36,897 nt of DNA from the NCBI GenBank assembly GCA_017964255.1, contig JAGCSI010000073.1, positions 1 to 36,897 on the forward strand. The letters are read 5' to 3'. Origin of the DNA: Bacteroidales bacterium. GTDB lineage: Bacteria; Bacteroidota; Bacteroidia; Bacteroidales; WCHB1-69. Shown piece after piece: positions 7,919 through 15,000 of this stretch (position 1 is its first letter; the number at the start of each line of letters is the position of its first letter). The notes beneath the pieces were generated by a model. It was not told the DNA's origin. It saw only the letters and a program-made list of their open reading frames with translations, and did no database searches. Made by a program: the position numbers and the translations under genes.

Positions 7919-8443
7919 TCAAAGTTTTTTCAAGTAACACGACGGGATGTACGTGGTAGCAATCGCCACAATCCCTTCAATGGCCACAACAAGCCGTCGG
8001 TTACCTTTGATACGCTTGATATAGCCTTCGGCTCCCTCGAACTCTCCGCCCGTCACCAGCACTTTGTCCTCTGGAGAGAAGGTCATGGCTTCGGCATCCA
8101 CATAGTCCCAGTTATTGTTGCTCACCGAGGTCACCATCTTGAAGATCTCCATCTCGCGATCGGGGATGACCGCCACCTGGCGGGACTTCCTAAAGCGGTA
8201 CAAGGCCACCTTGGAACCCAAGTCCTGCTCTATCGCGGTCAGGTTTTCGGAAAAAGTACGGAAGAAAACCAATGAAGTAATCACCGGCTTGCGCACCGTC
8301 TTCTTCTCCCCTCCCACCGTTTTCTCCTCATAGCGCACCGGAAAATAAGTCTCGATATCTTTGGCTTGCAGATACGCTTCGATATCAAAAACCCTGTTTT
8401 GAAACACCTTCATCGCAAACCATGCTTTTCCCGCAACTGTCAT
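7919..8443 (-). CDS. UpxY/NusG-like transcription antiterminator
   Basis: This 174-residue protein has the NusG paralogue layout. An N-terminal NGN domain (about residues 7-105) begins WFAMKVFQNRVFDIEAYLQAKDI. A C-terminal KOW-type segment (about 120-150) contains FSPEDKVLVTGGEFEGAEGYI. In Bacteroides such UpxY proteins are encoded first in capsule operons and allow RNA polymerase to read through the leader of their own operon. Here it is likewise the most upstream gene of the minus-strand polysaccharide block and is preceded by a long non-coding region. The specialised role is inferred from family and position. No UpxZ-like partner gene is visible next to it. The ATG at 8443 gives a short MTVAGK lead before the domain and is a reasonable start. 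Confidence 0.87.
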   Translation of the reverse strand: MTVAGKAWFAMKVFQNRVFDIEAYLQAKDIETYFPVRYEEKTVGGEKKTVRKPVITSLVFFRTFSENLTAIEQDLGSKVALYRFRKSRQVAVIPDREMEIFKMVTSVSNNNWDYVDAEAMTFSPEDKVLVTGGEFEGAEGYIKRIKGNRRLVVAIEGIVAIATTYIPSCYLKKL

Positions 8444-8790
8444 ATTGTCAATAAATTACTGCAAAAATTTGTTTAAAACCATTCTTTCCTGCCAGTAGGA
8501 GACCAGCAGGGAACGGGAGGTGATTTGTAGGGTCTGGACCTCTTCTCTTTCAAACCCATACGGACTTTGCCTGAACCCAAGCAAAGGTGACCGCCCTCCT
8601 TACGAAAAACAGAGTTTTTGCGAAGCAAAATTAAAATATTATTTTGAGAAAAGCAAGAGAAAAATCCACAAAATTTATAAATTTTTCCATTTTTGAAAAT
8701 TTTTTTGTGCCCCTCTCTTGCTATGCATTTTTCAAAATTTTTACACCCTCCGTATCAGCCTAAAGTTTTCCTTTCCTCTGTGTTTTATTT
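8444..8790 (-). promoter_or_regulatory. Non-coding leader of the UpxY-like gene with hairpins
   Basis: No gene is seen in this stretch. Read on the minus strand it holds hairpins TTTTGC-TTC-GCAAAA (about 8615-8629), CTTTGC...GCAAAG (8565-8586) and GGTC-CA-GACC (8531-8540). It also has GGAGGGCGGTCACC at 8586-8599, which superficially resembles the GGCGGTAG core of the enterobacterial ops pause element. A regulatory leader would fit an UpxY-type gene. This is inference from structure only, and no clear TAnnTTTG box was found here. Confidence 0.3.
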
Positions 8791-8791
8791 C

Positions 8792-8811
8792 GGACGCGAT
8801 CCATCGCGTCC
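8792..8811. repeat. GGACGCGAT palindrome of the GTAGAGACGCG family
   Basis: GGACGCGAT and ATCGCGTCC are separated by CC and followed by CTACA. Related palindromes with different inner bases occur at 14903-14921, 33082-33117 and 35015-35044. Confidence 0.7.
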
Positions 8812-8847
8812 CTACAATTTTCCACCATCTATTTTGGTGTGACTTTT

Positions 8848-8988
8848 CCGCGGCGTTTCGGTATAGTGCTTCGGGGCAAATCCAACCTGCGCCGCGGACG
8901 GACACCCAAATCCATCATTCTCCCAGGGTGGCGGTGCTTCGCACCTTGCCCTGGGCTACCGAGCCATGCAGACCTGCGGCCTGCATAT
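8848..8988. repeat. REP-like double-hairpin element, copy 1
   Basis: CCGCGGCG (8848-8855) pairs with CGCCGCGG (8890-8897). CCCAGGG (8922-8928) pairs with CCCTGGG (8949-8955) around a nested GGTGCTTCGCACC, and a GCAGACC...GGCCTGC hairpin ends the unit. The same order of parts occurs at 9030-9126, 10477-10600 (inverted) and 11656-11790. Confidence 0.75.
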
Positions 8989-9029
8989 AATGGCTACATC
9001 AGCCCATTGGCAACTGTGCGCGGGGAATG

Positions 9030-9126
9030 CCGACGTGCGGTGCGGACGGACACCCACATCAATCATTACCCCAGGGTGATGCCCTGGGCTACCGAACCCT
9101 GCAGACCTACGGCCTGCATACAATGG
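9030..9126. repeat. REP-like double-hairpin element, copy 2
   Basis: This copy keeps GGACGGACACCCA, the CCCAGGGTGATGCCCTGGG hairpin and the GCAGACC...GGCCTGC hairpin. Its left GC-rich arm is degraded. It follows copy 1 in direct orientation. Apart from the repeats, nothing is seen between 8812 and 9228. Confidence 0.7.
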
Positions 9127-9228
9127 CAATATACAAACATGGCGATAAAAGAAAGAGGATGAAAAAAATAGTATGCGTTTGCCGTGGAATAAAATTTACA
9201 TGTCCGTGTGTAACTCAGAAAAATTATG

Positions 9229-9236
9229 TAAATTTG
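9229..9236 (+). promoter_or_regulatory. -7 box of thyA
   Basis: TAAATTTG matches TAnnTTTG and ends 20 nt before the chosen thyA ATG at 9257. This argues against the longer reading frame that opens at 9173. Confidence 0.55.
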
Positions 9237-9256
9237 CATTTTTTAACGACATTCCC

Positions 9257-10051
9257 ATGCGACAATACCTTGACCTTTTACAGCGGATTTTAGACGAAGG
9301 AAGTTTTAAGAGTGACCGCACTGGCACCGGCACCTACAGTGTCTTCGGCCATCAGATGCGCTTCAACCTAGCCGACGGCTTTCCCGTGCTGACCACCAAA
9401 AAGCTGCACCTGCGCTCCATCATTTACGAATTGCTCTGGTTTCTGAAAGGCGACACCAACATCAAGTACCTAAAAGACAACGGGGTATCCATTTGGGACG
9501 AGTGGGCCGACGAGCACGGTGACCTGGGACCCGTCTATGGCAAGCAGTGGCGCTCGTGGGCGACAGCCGACGGCCGCAGTGTGGACCAGATTTCAGAGCT
9601 CATCGAGCAGATCAAGACCAACCCCGACTCGCGCCGGCTGATGGTGTGCGCCTGGAATGTGGGCGAGGTGCCCCAGATGGCGCTGCCGCCCTGCCACGTG
9701 CTGTTCCAGTTCTACGTCAATAACGGGGAGATCTCCTGTCAGCTTTACCAGCGCAGCGCGGATGTCTTTTTGGGCGTGCCCTTCAACATCGCCTCCTACT
9801 CGCTGTTACTCATGATGATAGCCCAAGTGTGCGGCCTCAAAGCCAAGGAGTTTGTGCACACCTTCGGCGATGCCCACATCTATGCCAACCATGTGGAACA
9901 GGCCAAGTTGCAGCTCACCCGCACCCCGAAGGCGTTACCGACGATGCGCATCAACCCCGAGGTGAAGTCGATTTTTGATTTCAAGTATGAGGATTTTGTT
10001 TTGGAGAATTATAATCCGGAGCCGCATATTAAAGCTGAGGTTGCTGTGTAA
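9257..10051 (+). CDS. thyA: Thymidylate synthase
   Basis: It methylates dUMP to dTMP using 5,10-methylenetetrahydrofolate, producing dihydrofolate. From the ATG at 9257 the protein is 264 residues, exactly the length of E. coli ThyA, and it aligns from the first residue ([15 protein letters not shown]). The catalytic cysteine is C146 in [10 protein letters not shown]. The folate/dUMP segments [47 protein letters not shown] and GDAHIYANH are all present. The frame is open upstream to 9173, but those 28 residues do not fit the family and the -7 box lies inside them. No dihydrofolate reductase gene follows, although folA often does elsewhere. The TAA stop abuts a long repeat arm. Confidence 0.97.
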   Translation: MRQYLDLLQRILDEGSFKSDRTGTGTYSVFGHQMRFNLADGFPVLTTKKLHLRSIIYELLWFLKGDTNIKYLKDNGVSIWDEWADEHGDLGPVYGKQWRSWATADGRSVDQISELIEQIKTNPDSRRLMVCAWNVGEVPQMALPPCHVLFQFYVNNGEISCQLYQRSADVFLGVPFNIASYSLLLMMIAQVCGLKAKEFVHTFGDAHIYANHVEQAKLQLTRTPKALPTMRINPEVKSIFDFKYEDFVLENYNPEPHIKAEVAV

Positions 10052-10609
10052 GAGGTTAGAAGGTGAGAAGGTGAGAGGGTGAGAGGGTGAGAGGGTGAGA
10101 GGGCTTGTTTGAGTTAATAGTTAATAGATAAAAGATAATAGTTAAGAGTTGTTTGATAGAGTAGTAGGGTTGTTATATTGTAGGGCTATCACATTGTGGC
10201 AGCCGTGTGATGAACCTGTTGCGGCTGCCGTGTGATGAACCCGTTGTGGCTGCCGTGTGTTGAACCCGTTGTGGCTGCCGTGTGATGAACCTGTTGTGGC
10301 TGCCGTGATACGACAGCCCTACATGATGTGCCCATGACGGTTACACGGTGAGAGGGTGAGAAGGTTAGAAGGTGAGGAGGTGAGAAGGTGAGAGGGATAT
10401 ACGGTTATGCGGGTATACGGTTAGAGGGTGAGAAGGTGAGAGGGTTAAGGGATTTAGAAGGTTGAAGGAGTACGCAGGCCGTAGGTCTGCATGGCTCGGT
10501 AGCCCAGGGCATCGCCCTGGGGAAATGATGGAAACGGGTGCATGTTCGCGGCACGGGGTGCACTTGCCCTGATGATGACACTTTCCTGCCGCGAAAGGGA
10601 GGCATGAGG
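10052..10609. repeat. Left arm of a long inverted repeat around the hydroxyacid dehydrogenase gene
   Basis: Order of parts: GTGAGAGG strings, CTTGTTTGAGTTAATAG, AATAGATAAAAGATAATAG, a TAGGGCTATCACATTGTGGC block, four full and one partial 25-nt units, GATACGACAGCCCTACATGA, CCCATGACGGTTACACGG, further GTGAGAGG strings, then a reverse-oriented REP-like element ending TGCCGCGAAAGGGAGGC. The arm starts directly at the thyA stop codon. The same parts occur in reverse orientation at 11647-12120. No gene is seen here; the open frames it contains are translations of the repeats. Confidence 0.92.
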
Positions 10610-10655
10610 ACAAGATGAGCAAAATCCCTCATCCTGTAATCCTGTAATCAATTAA

Positions 10656-11594
10656 TCATCTCATAGATCTTATCTTCCCGACGGCAATTTCCGCGTGGCG
10701 TTTTTCGGCTTCGAGGGTCTGGCCACCCACATGGGGCGTGAGGAGCACGCGGTCGGTTTCCGCCAATTCGCGTAATACCGCATCCCACTCGTCCTTTGGG
10801 GGAATTTGCAAACGTGAGCTTTCATATTCCAGCACATCGAAACAGGCATATTTGATTTTCCCTTCCTTGATGGCAGCAAGCACATCAGCCGTATTCACCG
10901 CCCAACCCCTGGAAGTATTGAGGAAGATAAAGGGATGTTTGATTTTCTGAATCAGATTTTTATTGATAAAATAATGATTTTCAGGAAGATAATTGATGTG
11001 CAAAGAAATCACATCACATTGCTCAAACAACTCTTCCAAAGTCACTGCTGTAGCGTTTTCATCCCCATAGTTCTGGCGATAGCGGTCGTAGCACAAAACC
11101 TTGCAGCCCAAGGCTTTCAGCAGTTTGGCAAAAGCCGGACCCGTATGTCCGTAGCCGATGATGCCCACGATGTGGGAAGCTAACTCGGTGCCTTTGTTTT
11201 TCTCACGCAGCCACTCGCCTTTACGGACCTCATCATTGGCCGTAACCACATGCCGCAAAGCGGTCAGCAAGAAGGTGAGGCACAGTTCCGCCACTGCATT
11301 GGCATTGCCCTCGGGCGTGCTCAGACAGCGTACCCCCTTGCTTTCAGCATACTGAGTATCAATATTTTCCATACCAGAGCCGATACGCACCACAAATCGC
11401 AGATGTGGTTTGGAATCGATGGCAGCGGCATCCACCGCAAAACGGCTGCGGATAATCAGTCCATCGTATTCATCAGGCAATACTACGAAACTATCGTGGG
11501 TTAGTTCCTTATTCGTCTCGCAGTGGAAGCCATGGGCCTCCAGCTGCTCCGCAAGGAGAGTGTGAACTCTGTCAACAATCAATATCTTATGCAT
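10656..11594 (-). CDS. D-isomer-specific 2-hydroxyacid dehydrogenase (phosphoglycerate-dehydrogenase-like)
   Basis: This NAD-dependent oxidoreductase of the D-3-phosphoglycerate dehydrogenase group has 312 residues from the ATG at 11594. The Rossmann motif GIIGYGHTG has glycines at 147, 149 and 152, followed by the NAD-selecting acid D170. Catalytic residues fit the family: R229 in NTSRGWAVN, E256 in FDVLEYES, and H288 in LTPHVGGQT. It lacks the C-terminal ACT domain of long SerA proteins, and no serC is adjacent, so the substrate is uncertain. A frame extending to a TTG at 11612 is less likely, because that TTG is part of the -7 box. The gene is alone between two inverted repeat arms, and both orientations would leave it intact. 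Confidence 0.9.
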   Translation of the reverse strand: MHKILIVDRVHTLLAEQLEAHGFHCETNKELTHDSFVVLPDEYDGLIIRSRFAVDAAAIDSKPHLRFVVRIGSGMENIDTQYAESKGVRCLSTPEGNANAVAELCLTFLLTALRHVVTANDEVRKGEWLREKNKGTELASHIVGIIGYGHTGPAFAKLLKALGCKVLCYDRYRQNYGDENATAVTLEELFEQCDVISLHINYLPENHYFINKNLIQKIKHPFIFLNTSRGWAVNTADVLAAIKEGKIKYACFDVLEYESSRLQIPPKDEWDAVLRELAETDRVLLTPHVGGQTLEAEKRHAEIAVGKIRSMR

Positions 11595-11609
11595 ACAGAC
11601 TATTTTTTG

Positions 11610-11617
11610 CAAAAATA
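11610..11617 (-). promoter_or_regulatory. -7 box of the hydroxyacid dehydrogenase gene
   Basis: On the minus strand TATTTTTG lies 15 nt before the ATG at 11594, giving a very short leader. It lies inside the repeat-bounded cassette, so the gene carries its own promoter. Confidence 0.6.
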
Positions 11618-11646
11618 CGATTTTTTTCCGTGATACGACTCCGTAA

Positions 11647-12120
11647 CCTCACGCCTCCCTTTCGCGGCAGCGTGATTCCATCATCTGGGCACGTGTATCC
11701 CGTGCCGCGAACACACACACGTTTCCATCATTTCCCCAGGGCGATGCCCTGGGCTACCGAGCCATGCAGACCTACGGCCTGCATACTCCTTCAACCTTCT
11801 AAACCCCTTAACCCTCTCACCTTCTCACCCTCTAACCGTATAACCGTGTACCCCTCTCACCTCCTCACCTTCTCACCTCCTTACCGTGTAACCGTCATGG
11901 GCACATCAGGTAGCATCATGTAGGGCTGTCGTATCACGGCAGCCGCAACAGGTTCATCACACGGCTGCCACAACAGGTTCATCACACGGCTGCCACAATG
12001 TAACAGCCCTACAATATAACAACCCTACTACTCTATCAAACAACTCTTAACTATTATCTTTTATCTATTAACTTAACTCAAACAAGCCCTCTCACCTTCT
12101 AACCCTCTAACCCTCTCACC
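11647..12120. repeat. Right arm of the long inverted repeat
   Basis: This is the reverse complement of the left arm with the same order of parts but only two full 25-nt units and other small indels. It carries a REP-like element at 11656-11790 with TTCGCGGCA and TGCCGCGAA arms. The outer end overlaps the last codons of xseA (stop at 12099-12101), while the inner end lies 53 nt from the dehydrogenase ATG. No gene is seen here apart from that overlap. Confidence 0.92.
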
Positions 12121-13499
12121 TTACTCACCACCACACCATCTACCACCTCCGTCACCAGCACATCCCCTTCCTTGGCATCAGCGGGATTGGTGAGGGCTTT
12201 GCCGTTGAGGCGGGTGATGGAATAGCCGCGCTTCAGCACGTTGTGCGGATGCAGCAAACGGATTTTCTCTTCCAGATTCTCCAACTCTTTATTTCTGATG
12301 ATAAACAGCTGTTTTGAAGACAGTTGTATCATTTTATATAGGTTATCCATCACATTTTTCTCCTGTGAGAGACGGTGCGTGGCACTGAGCTGGCAGCGCT
12401 GCTCCAGCTGTTCAATCTGATGTTTCTCACGAGTTAGCGAGCGGGTGGCGGTGAGGAGATAATCCTGTTCAATTTGCGCTACCCGCTGTTTTTCCTTGGT
12501 CAGCAGCTGGGTGGCCAGCAGCAGGTAGTTGTGCTCTATCTGTTCAATCTGATGTTTTTCGCGGGTGAACAGCGTTTCCACATAGCGGATAATCTTATCC
12601 TGAGCCTCTTCCACCTGGATGGCGAAGTTATGGAACTGCTGAATCAGAAAATAGGCCACCTCGGTAGGGGTGATTTTGTTGGCATACGACACCATATCGG
12701 TGACACTTTCATTAGTGGAATGCCCTATGCCAGAGATAATTGGCAACGGAAAAGTGGCCACTTTATGCGACAAACTGTAATCATCGTAGCAGCTCAAGCC
12801 CACATCGCCGCCGCCGCCACGGATGATGACCACACAGTCAAAATCCTTTTGCCGTTTGGCGATGGCCTCCAGCTGCGCCGTGATGGTAGTAATCGCTTTG
12901 TCACCCTGCAAAATGGACGGAAACAACTCACACTCAAAGCAATAGTTCCAGTTGTTCTCTTGCAGGGTCACCATAAAATCGCTGTAGCCCTTGCTGGTTT
13001 CGACTGAGATAACGGCAATGCGCTTGGGCAGCAAAGGGAGCTCCAATTGCTTGTTGGCCCCGAAAACGCCTTCCTTCTTCAGGCGGGCGATGACGGCCAT
13101 CTTGTTCTTCATCAGCTCTCCCAAGGTATAGCTCGGCTCAATGTCCTGGATATAAAGGGCCAGGCCGTACTGCGGACTGAACTCGATGGTGGCGAGGCAC
13201 AGGATGCTGATGTTGTCTTTGAGCGGTTCGCCGGTGATTTTCAGGAACTTCGCGTTAATCTCCTCCACCTGCGTTTTCCAGATGACCGCCCGCATCTGCG
13301 TCACAATCTTGTCGCCCTCTTTCTCCACCAGTTCCGGATAGCAGTGCCCCGAGTGGGGGTACTTGTTCAGCCGTATAATCTCCGCCTTGACATAGTAAGC
13401 ACGGGTATAGGTCTTGTTGATCACAGCTTTGATGCTGCCAGTGAGCTCCGACAAACTATACACCGGGCGGTCGTTAAAAGTCTCGCGTTGTTTTTCCAT
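12099..13499 (-). CDS. xseA: Exodeoxyribonuclease VII large subunit
   Basis: This is the catalytic subunit of a single-strand-specific exonuclease working with XseB. In 466 residues it shows an N-terminal OB-fold region (about 12-125), the nuclease core with VVIIRGGGGDVGL (223-235) and GIGHSTNESVTD (257-268), a long coiled-coil (about 285-415), and a C-terminal segment with LKRGYSITRLNGKALTNPADAKEGD. The coiled-coil holds three consecutive 22-residue repeats (312-333, 334-355, 356-377), each starting T-[RK]-E-K. The final residues VRGLEG and the stop codon are encoded by the GTGAGAGGGTTAGAGG repeat of the adjoining arm, so the native C-terminus may have been replaced. No xseB is adjacent. Confidence 0.94.
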   Translation of the reverse strand: MEKQRETFNDRPVYSLSELTGSIKAVINKTYTRAYYVKAEIIRLNKYPHSGHCYPELVEKEGDKIVTQMRAVIWKTQVEEINAKFLKITGEPLKDNISILCLATIEFSPQYGLALYIQDIEPSYTLGELMKNKMAVIARLKKEGVFGANKQLELPLLPKRIAVISVETSKGYSDFMVTLQENNWNYCFECELFPSILQGDKAITTITAQLEAIAKRQKDFDCVVIIRGGGGDVGLSCYDDYSLSHKVATFPLPIISGIGHSTNESVTDMVSYANKITPTEVAYFLIQQFHNFAIQVEEAQDKIIRYVETLFTREKHQIEQIEHNYLLLATQLLTKEKQRVAQIEQDYLLTATRSLTREKHQIEQLEQRCQLSATHRLSQEKNVMDNLYKMIQLSSKQLFIIRNKELENLEEKIRLLHPHNVLKRGYSITRLNGKALTNPADAKEGDVLVTEVVDGVVVSKVRGLEG

Positions 13500-13531
13500 G
13501 ATTTTTTAATTACAACTACCTCTGTCAGTTA

Positions 13532-14737
13532 TTAATACAAACAGCCAAACGCCCATAACGGAATTTTCCTGTTGGTGGCGTTATCAATATCATCCGCAGC
13601 CACATACGCATTTTTTTCTTTACTAACCTGGGCAAAACCCTTCTCTTTTCCTCCTACTTCGACTACAATTTTACCATCAATACGAAAATCTCCGCTTTTC
13701 ACTCCGCCATACTCCACCCTATGTCCTGCCGATATCAACTGATTACAAAAGAAAGTCTCACGTACTGTACCAATGGAAGGTTTCTCCGTGGAAAGGGTGT
13801 ATAACAAATTGGGGTTATCCAACAGTATTTTGTCCGGTTTCTGTAAATCTCCAATTGTACTGATATCTGTAAACAATCTGCAAATCAGAGCCGCCTCTTC
13901 CAGATTACGAATATATTTAAGGGTTGTGGCACGCTGAATGCCAATATTCTTGGACAATTTGCTTATATCCACCTCATAGGGGACCATAGAGGAAATCACT
14001 TGTAACAACGCCTTGATTTTTCTCGTGTTCCCCACCTCCAGACTGCGATATTTTGTCAACTCCACATCAATGATATAATTCACTACATTCTCCACACTGT
14101 TTTGATAAACTTTCTTGTTTTCAAAGTAATAAGGATAATATCCCTCTTTAAGATAATGGGAGAAATATTCCAATGGATGACATTTTTCTTTCACCATTGA
14201 ACAATATGCATTCGGTGCCTCCATCAAGGTTTTGAGATTGACGGCTTCTACTTGAATGCCTTTTTCAAACCTAAGATATTCGCGAAACGAAAGTCCCGGC
14301 ATTTTGTACTCCGTCATCCTTCTCGACAAGTCAGACTTTCCATCATTGATTTGTAACAATGACGAACCACTCACCACAATACGCAAATCCTTGTGCAAAT
14401 CATAAATTTCTTTAATCTCACTACTCCAATTCTCATATTTGTGTATTTCATCAATAAAAAGATGCTTTCCTCCCATCTTATAGAATTGATCGGCAGTATC
14501 CACCAGACTGTGAGTGGTGAAATAGCTGGTGTCCGCGGAGAAATAAAGCACATGTCTGTCATCTGCGGCATAATGCGACCTGATATATTGCAACATCATT
14601 GTGGATTTTCCCACACCTTTCGGTCCCTTGATAGCAATAAGCCGAATATCCCAATCTATCTGCTCCATGGTACTTCTTACGTATTCCATTGGCACATTGG
14701 CAACATACTCGTCATGCCTTTCAAATAATTTATCCAT
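13532..14737 (-). CDS. AAA-type ATPase with DUF4143-like C-terminus
   Basis: This 401-residue protein belongs to the common prokaryotic AAA_14/DUF4143 group. Walker A is GPKGVGKST at residues 38-46. Walker B is LFIDEIHKY with D96 and E97. A sensor-like VVSGSSLL follows, then SRRMTEYKMPGLSFREYL, a phrase very typical of the family. The C-terminal part (about 200-400) contains the winged-helix-like and nuclease-like region with FRIDGKIVVEVGGK. The cellular role is unknown; such genes are often scattered as singletons. It has its own -7 box and is the lone gene between xseA and the GT4 operon. Codons and composition look somewhat more AT-rich than the neighbours, which may reflect transfer, judged by eye only. 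Confidence 0.9.
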   Translation of the reverse strand: MDKLFERHDEYVANVPMEYVRSTMEQIDWDIRLIAIKGPKGVGKSTMMLQYIRSHYAADDRHVLYFSADTSYFTTHSLVDTADQFYKMGGKHLFIDEIHKYENWSSEIKEIYDLHKDLRIVVSGSSLLQINDGKSDLSRRMTEYKMPGLSFREYLRFEKGIQVEAVNLKTLMEAPNAYCSMVKEKCHPLEYFSHYLKEGYYPYYFENKKVYQNSVENVVNYIIDVELTKYRSLEVGNTRKIKALLQVISSMVPYEVDISKLSKNIGIQRATTLKYIRNLEEAALICRLFTDISTIGDLQKPDKILLDNPNLLYTLSTEKPSIGTVRETFFCNQLISAGHRVEYGGVKSGDFRIDGKIVVEVGGKEKGFAQVSKEKNAYVAADDIDNATNRKIPLWAFGCLY

Positions 14738-14772
14738 ATCGTTTGTGTCTTTTCTTTATTTTTTTTCGTTTG

Positions 14773-14780
14773 CAAAGATA
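14773..14780 (-). promoter_or_regulatory. -7 box of the AAA ATPase gene
   Basis: TATCTTTG on the minus strand lies 35 nt upstream of the ATG at 14737. Confidence 0.55.
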
Positions 14781-14902
14781 CGTTTTTTTTAAAGAACAAA
14801 AACATAGTAAAAGTGTTTTTTATAAAAAACACACTTGTGGGAGCATACGCAATGTTGGTGACACGTATATGACGGATATACACAGGGGAACATGCAAAAG
14901 GC

Positions 14903-15000
14903 GGACACATGCAATGTGTCCCTACAGATGCGACAACTCATCCCTCACTGCTCACAGCTCATCGCTCATCGCTCATCGCTCACAGCCCATCGCCCAACAC
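14903..15000. repeat. Palindrome plus GAGCGATGAGC string
   Basis: GGACACAT-GCA-ATGTGTCC followed by CTACA (14903-14926) belongs to the GTAGAGACGCG family. From about 14938 a run of GCTCATC units extends into the 3' end of the GT4 gene and supplies its stop codon. A similar GAGCAGTGAGCGGTGGGCGG string occurs at 20587-20612. Confidence 0.65.

Noticed and set aside
9173-9256. Longer thyA start
   Set aside because: The 28 extra residues have no family counterpart, and the -7 box lies within them. The ATG at 9257 gives exactly the standard 264 residues.
10195-10312. CRISPR-like array
   Set aside because: The 25-nt units are contiguous with no unique spacers and no cas genes are near. They form a tandem repeat.
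10365-10651. Several short minus-strand frames rich in Ser/Pro (LTLSPSH, MPWATEPCRPTAC)
   Set aside because: They are translations of GTGAGAGG strings and the REP-like element. Similar frames appear at every copy of the repeats.
10052-12120. Insertion sequence or composite transposon
   Set aside because: No transposase frame and no target-site duplication are recognisable, and the arms are mosaics of low-complexity modules rather than an IS.
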